A stretch of DNA of 7,332 bases from an archaeon (GTDB taxonomy: Archaea; Nanobdellota; Nanobdellia; Woesearchaeales; JAGVOV01). The notes below the pieces were generated by a model, which saw nothing but the letters and a program-made list of their open reading frames with translations, was not told where the DNA came from and made no database searches. Numbering within the stretch: the first letter of the stretch is position 1; every line of letters begins with the position of its first letter. Where the stretch lies: NCBI GenBank assembly GCA_020052545.1, contig JAGVOV010000173.1, positions 1 through 7,332 on the forward strand, in the 5' to 3' direction. The translations under genes and the position numbers were made by a program. This document shows, one piece after another, positions 6,157-7,332 of this stretch.

Positions 6157-6233
6157 ATCATCGCGAGCTTGAATAGCACTATCTGCACGGCAATCGTGAA
6201 TGCGGTCATCAAAAATCTCATTTTCTTTTTCAT
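6153..6233 (-). CDS. Possible 26-residue membrane peptide
   Basis: On the minus strand an ATG at 6233 opens 26 codons ending in TAG (6153-6155). The peptide, MKKKMRFLMTAFTIAVQIVL plus FKLAMI, has a basic N-terminus followed by one hydrophobic helix. A good Shine-Dalgarno site, GGGGTGA (6238-6244), lies four bases upstream of the ATG. The stop overlaps that of the convergent methyltransferase-like gene in a shared CTAG, mirroring the tail-to-tail arrangement at 1078-1081. Short length means chance cannot be excluded, and the frame stays open further upstream, but the ribosome site and clean topology favour a real small protein. I do not recognise a family. No promoter is obvious just upstream; the nearest minus-strand TATA-like element is at 6753-6768. 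Confidence 0.5.
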   Translation of the reverse strand: MKKKMRFLMTAFTIAVQIVLFKLAMI

Positions 6234-6261
6234 CTTCTCACCCCTGAAAAAAGATAGTTTC

Positions 6262-6275
6262 CCCAAATCCGCTAG
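6262..6275 (+). repeat. Repeat A, copy 1 (CCCAAATCCGCTAG)
   Basis: This 14-mer recurs exactly at 6565-6578, 303 bases away. Similarity fades on the 3' side, where both copies continue with A-rich bases and then a CTC...TGGTT stretch, so the original duplicated unit was probably longer, about 35 bases. Confidence 0.7.
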
Positions 6276-6286
6276 GAAACCTCTTT

Positions 6287-6352
6287 TGTGGTTGTATGCT
6301 GAGTGTGACTAGTGAAGAAGCAAGAATACAATCAGTTGACTGCATCTTCTTT
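6287..6352 (+). repeat. Repeat B, copy 1
   Basis: This segment opens with GTGGTTGTATGC and contains a GAGT-type stretch, a GAAGCA block and TGCATCTT. The same blocks occur in the same order at 6485-6536 with gaps, indicating an old duplication. Confidence 0.5.
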
Positions 6353-6365
6353 CTCTTCACTTTTT
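6311..6365 (+). terminator. Hairpin followed by five T
   Basis: AGTGAAGA (6311-6318) pairs with TCTTCACT (6354-6361). The loop is long and holds a small inner CAGT-TG-ACTG stem (6333-6342). Five T at 6361-6365 follow, the first of them part of the stem. It could be a weak terminator for transcripts coming from the 5174-6156 genes or a domain of a structured RNA. Confidence 0.3.
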
Positions 6366-6375
6366 GAAGCATAAA

Positions 6376-6404
6376 TGGCCAACCTTGCCATTCCGGCAAG
6401 GCCA
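6376..6404. repeat. GC-rich hairpin
   Basis: CCTTGCC (6383-6389) pairs perfectly with GGCAAGG (6395-6401) around the loop ATTCC. After a four-base bulge (6379-6382), TGG (6376-6378) pairs with CCA (6402-6404). No T-run follows on either strand, so it looks like an RNA structural element rather than a terminator. Confidence 0.45.
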
Positions 6405-6484
6405 CCTTGTGATCTCTGTGATATGTGTTGCTCCTGTGTGAGTTAGGAAAATAAGGTTCCCCCTTGCGGAGGAGCCCTTGTGTG

Positions 6485-6536
6485 GTGGTTGTATGCGAGT
6501 TGAGTGGGAAGCAGGCACATTGTGCATCTTTTCTGC
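6485..6536 (+). repeat. Repeat B, copy 2
   Basis: This copy begins GTGGTTGTATGC and matches the blocks of 6287-6352 in order (GAGT, GAAGCA-like, TGCATCTT), about 14 bases shorter. A small GCACATTGTGC stem lies inside it (6514-6524). Confidence 0.5.
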
Positions 6537-6564
6537 ATTCATGCATTATCGATACAATATTTTG

Positions 6565-6578
6565 CCCAAATCCGCTAG
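6565..6578 (+). repeat. Repeat A, copy 2 (CCCAAATCCGCTAG)
   Basis: This is an exact copy of 6262-6275. It lies after repeat B copy 2, so the overall order is A-B-B'-A', all in the same orientation. Confidence 0.7.
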
Positions 6579-6687
6579 CAAAACACTCGTTCTGGTTTTT
6601 TTGTTCTAAGGTTGTCTCTGATTTCCTTCATCGGCAACAATTCCCAAAACAACTTCGTCCTGTTTATTTCCTGCCTCTGTTTGATTC

Positions 6688-6734
6688 ATCTAAACAAGAA
6701 TCCTTTTGGGATTCGGGTTTGTTTAGATTTTTTT
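6688..6734 (+). terminator. Long hairpin with seven-T tail
   Basis: ATCTAAACAA (6688-6697) pairs with TTGTTTAGAT (6719-6728), and GAATCC (6698-6703) pairs with GGATTC (6709-6714). This gives 16 base pairs with one four-base bulge (6715-6718) and a five-base loop. Seven T (6728-6734) follow directly, the first of them part of the stem. The form is that of an intrinsic terminator on the plus strand or the 3' end of a structured RNA. No protein gene ends close by; the nearest upstream plus-strand stop is at 6156. Confidence 0.6.
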
Positions 6735-6752
6735 CTTTAGCTTACATATGAC

Positions 6753-6768
6753 CGAACTTATATTTAAA
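6753..6768. promoter_or_regulatory. Orphan TATA-like element, identical to 561-576
   Basis: This is an exact second copy of CGAACTTATATTTAAA. On the minus strand it would start a transcript near 6738 that runs through the hairpin and repeat region toward the small ORF at 6233. On the plus strand it would start near 6790, where no coding frame follows. Confidence 0.4.
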
Positions 6769-6814
6769 TGTTACTTTTCTGTATACTGGTGTGGTAAAAT
6801 ATACTCTAAGAGCT

Positions 6815-6824
6815 TCTTTTATAT
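6815..6824 (+). promoter_or_regulatory. Orphan near-consensus TATA box
   Basis: TCTTTTATATAG is a good archaeal TATA box, also readable on the minus strand as TATATAAAAG. A plus-strand start near 6846 would lie just after the inverted repeat GTTCG-GAA-CGAAC (6829-6841). No start codon with a sustained frame follows before the response-regulator gene, so the product would be a non-coding RNA or a leader of about 180 bases. Confidence 0.35.
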
Positions 6825-6931
6825 AGTAGTTCGGAACGAACGAATTGCTGTTTTATAGACGTGAAAATGTGGTAAGGAGATCCAGGAAAAGTTCTGTATC
6901 ATTAGGTCGGAAGATGTTGTGGATTATTTAT

Positions 6932-6945
6932 TTTCAATATTGAAA
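6932..6945. repeat. 14-bp perfect palindrome
   Basis: TTTCAATATTGAAA is fully self-complementary and lies 80 bases before the response-regulator start. It has the form of a binding site for a dimeric regulator; the AT-rich composition lowers its weight. Confidence 0.4.
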
Positions 6946-6963
6946 TTAATTAGAGTATAACCA

Positions 6964-6990
6964 TACAATGATTCCTTACTTTACAATGAT
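6964..6990 (+). promoter_or_regulatory. Direct repeat TACAATGAT x2 upstream of response regulator
   Basis: TACAATGAT occurs at 6964-6972 and 6982-6990, an 18-bp period (under two helical turns). It lies just before a TATA-like ATTAAAAGA (6995-7003), which is centred about 26 bases before the ATG at 7025. The placement suits activator or autoregulatory binding sites. Confidence 0.4.
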
Positions 6991-7024
6991 AAACTATTAA
7001 AAGAATAATGTATTTGTTTTGCCT

Positions 7025-7332
7025 ATGCCATTTACGCCTTTCAGGGTGCTTATCTCAGAAGATGAGGAGGCTATCGCAATCTCATTAGCAGCCCACCTAA
7101 TGCAGAGGGGGGTTACTGTTGATGTTGCTAATGATGGCCAAGAGGCCCTTGACAAAGCCTCATCAAATCATTTTGATCTGGCCTTTGTTGATGTCCACTA
7201 TGACAGAGGCCCCAATGGGATTGAAGTTAGCAAAAAGCTTACCAGTCAGGGATTGAGCGATAAGGTAATCATCATGACCGGTTATGAAAGCGCAACTGAT
7301 GCAGCACATATGGCCAATCTAGGCATCAAATA
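7025..7332 (+). CDS. Response-regulator receiver domain protein, C-terminus beyond the window
   Basis: The frame from ATG 7025 runs 102 codons to the window edge. It shows a REC domain: strand RVLIS followed by the acidic pair Glu12-Asp13, ANDGQEAL (35-42), the phospho-acceptor Asp56 in LAFVDVHYD, the conserved Thr85 in IIMTGY, and LGIK (99-102), whose Lys lies just before the point where the family's conserved YLxKP segment would follow outside the window. The acidic pocket and Thr look intact, so phosphorylation by a histidine kinase is expected. The output domain, if any, is not visible, and neither is the kinase. Receiver-only regulators are common in archaea. There is no Shine-Dalgarno site. 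A TATA-like box about 26 bases upstream suggests a leaderless start, and a 9-bp direct repeat lies just before it. Confidence 0.9.
   Translation, partial: MPFTPFRVLISEDEEAIAISLAAHLMQRGVTVDVANDGQEALDKASSNHFDLAFVDVHYDRGPNGIEVSKKLTSQGLSDKVIIMTGYESATDAAHMANLGIK

Larger units (their letters stand above)
6234..7024. other. Long region without a convincing protein gene, rich in repeats and hairpins
   Basis: This is by far the longest non-coding stretch in an otherwise compact window. The part from 6250 to 6740 contains two degenerate duplicated segments and several stem-loops, ending in a long hairpin with a T-run. The part from 6741 to 7024 is AT-rich and holds TATA-like boxes, a 14-bp palindrome and a 9-bp direct repeat before the response-regulator gene. 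Open frames here (for example 6238-6546 minus and 6464-6751 plus) have no ribosome site, domain or coding-like composition. No tRNA, rRNA, RNase P RNA or SRP RNA signature was recognised. A non-coding RNA or the remains of an inserted element are both possible. Confidence 0.6.

Noticed and set aside
6238..6546. Minus-strand open frame of 102 codons across the repeat region
   Set aside because: No ribosome site, no recognisable domain and an amino-acid mix (many His, Thr, Gln, Pro) unlike the other genes. The repeat A copies fall in the same frame only because they are 303 bases apart.
6240..6740. RNase P RNA, SRP RNA, tRNA or box C/D RNA
   Set aside because: None of the conserved core words I would look for were found, such as the SRP helix 8 loop, the RNase P core, T-arm and anticodon geometry, or paired RTGATGA/CTGA boxes.
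6464..6751. Plus-strand open frame of 95 codons
   Set aside because: It runs through repeat B copy 2, repeat A copy 2 and the long hairpin with its T-run, has no ribosome site, and lacks coding character.
6865..6960. Open frame of 31 codons containing CGKEIQEKFC, like a zinc-finger fragment
   Set aside because: No upstream start codon (the frame is preceded by TGA) and too short to distinguish from chance. A decayed gene fragment is possible but unsupported.
1..7332. CRISPR array, toxin-antitoxin pair, restriction or other defence operon, insertion-sequence transposase
   Set aside because: There are no regularly spaced repeats with unique spacers, no nuclease, transposase or integrase motifs, and no small overlapping toxin-antitoxin pair. 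The genes present look like housekeeping, membrane and surface functions.

Overview
The window reads as archaeal chromosomal DNA, most likely from a small-genome (DPANN-like) lineage, although sequence alone cannot fix the taxon. Three things point this way. TATA-like boxes sit about 26 bases before several start codons, as in leaderless archaeal transcription. Arg and Ile codons are rich in AGG/AGA and ATA. The protein set includes a stand-alone RsmF/NOP2-type PUA-like protein and a secreted Cys-rich protein with an ETGVDCGG motif.

Layout. Positions 1-511 (minus) hold the N-terminal part of a secreted Cys-rich protein cut by the window edge. Next come a PUA-like RNA-binding protein (626-1081, plus) and a conserved uncharacterised protein (1078-1590, minus), which converge with overlapping stop codons. 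A short-chain dehydrogenase (1670-2380), a paired-CBS protein (2448-2891) and a membrane-anchored DUF4139 protein (2963-4372) follow on the plus strand, each with its own TATA-like box. A markedly AT-rich gene for a two-helix membrane protein lies at 4398-5066 (minus). A four-helix membrane protein with a Cys-rich loop (5174-5725) overlaps a small ICMT/PEMT-like membrane methyltransferase (5695-6156), and the two look co-transcribed. A 26-residue membrane peptide may be encoded at 6153-6233 (minus).

Positions 6234-7024 contain no convincing protein gene. The stretch instead holds degenerate duplicated segments, several hairpins (one a long stem followed by seven T), orphan TATA-like boxes, a 14-bp palindrome and a 9-bp direct repeat. 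The window ends in a response-regulator receiver domain (7025-7332, plus, partial).

No complete, recognisable multi-gene system is visible. The most unusual parts are the structured intergenic region and the overlapping pair of Cys-loop membrane protein and ICMT-like methyltransferase. Genes show two translation-initiation styles: apparently leaderless (626, 1590 minus, 1670, 5066 minus, 5174) and Shine-Dalgarno led (511 minus, 2448, 2963).
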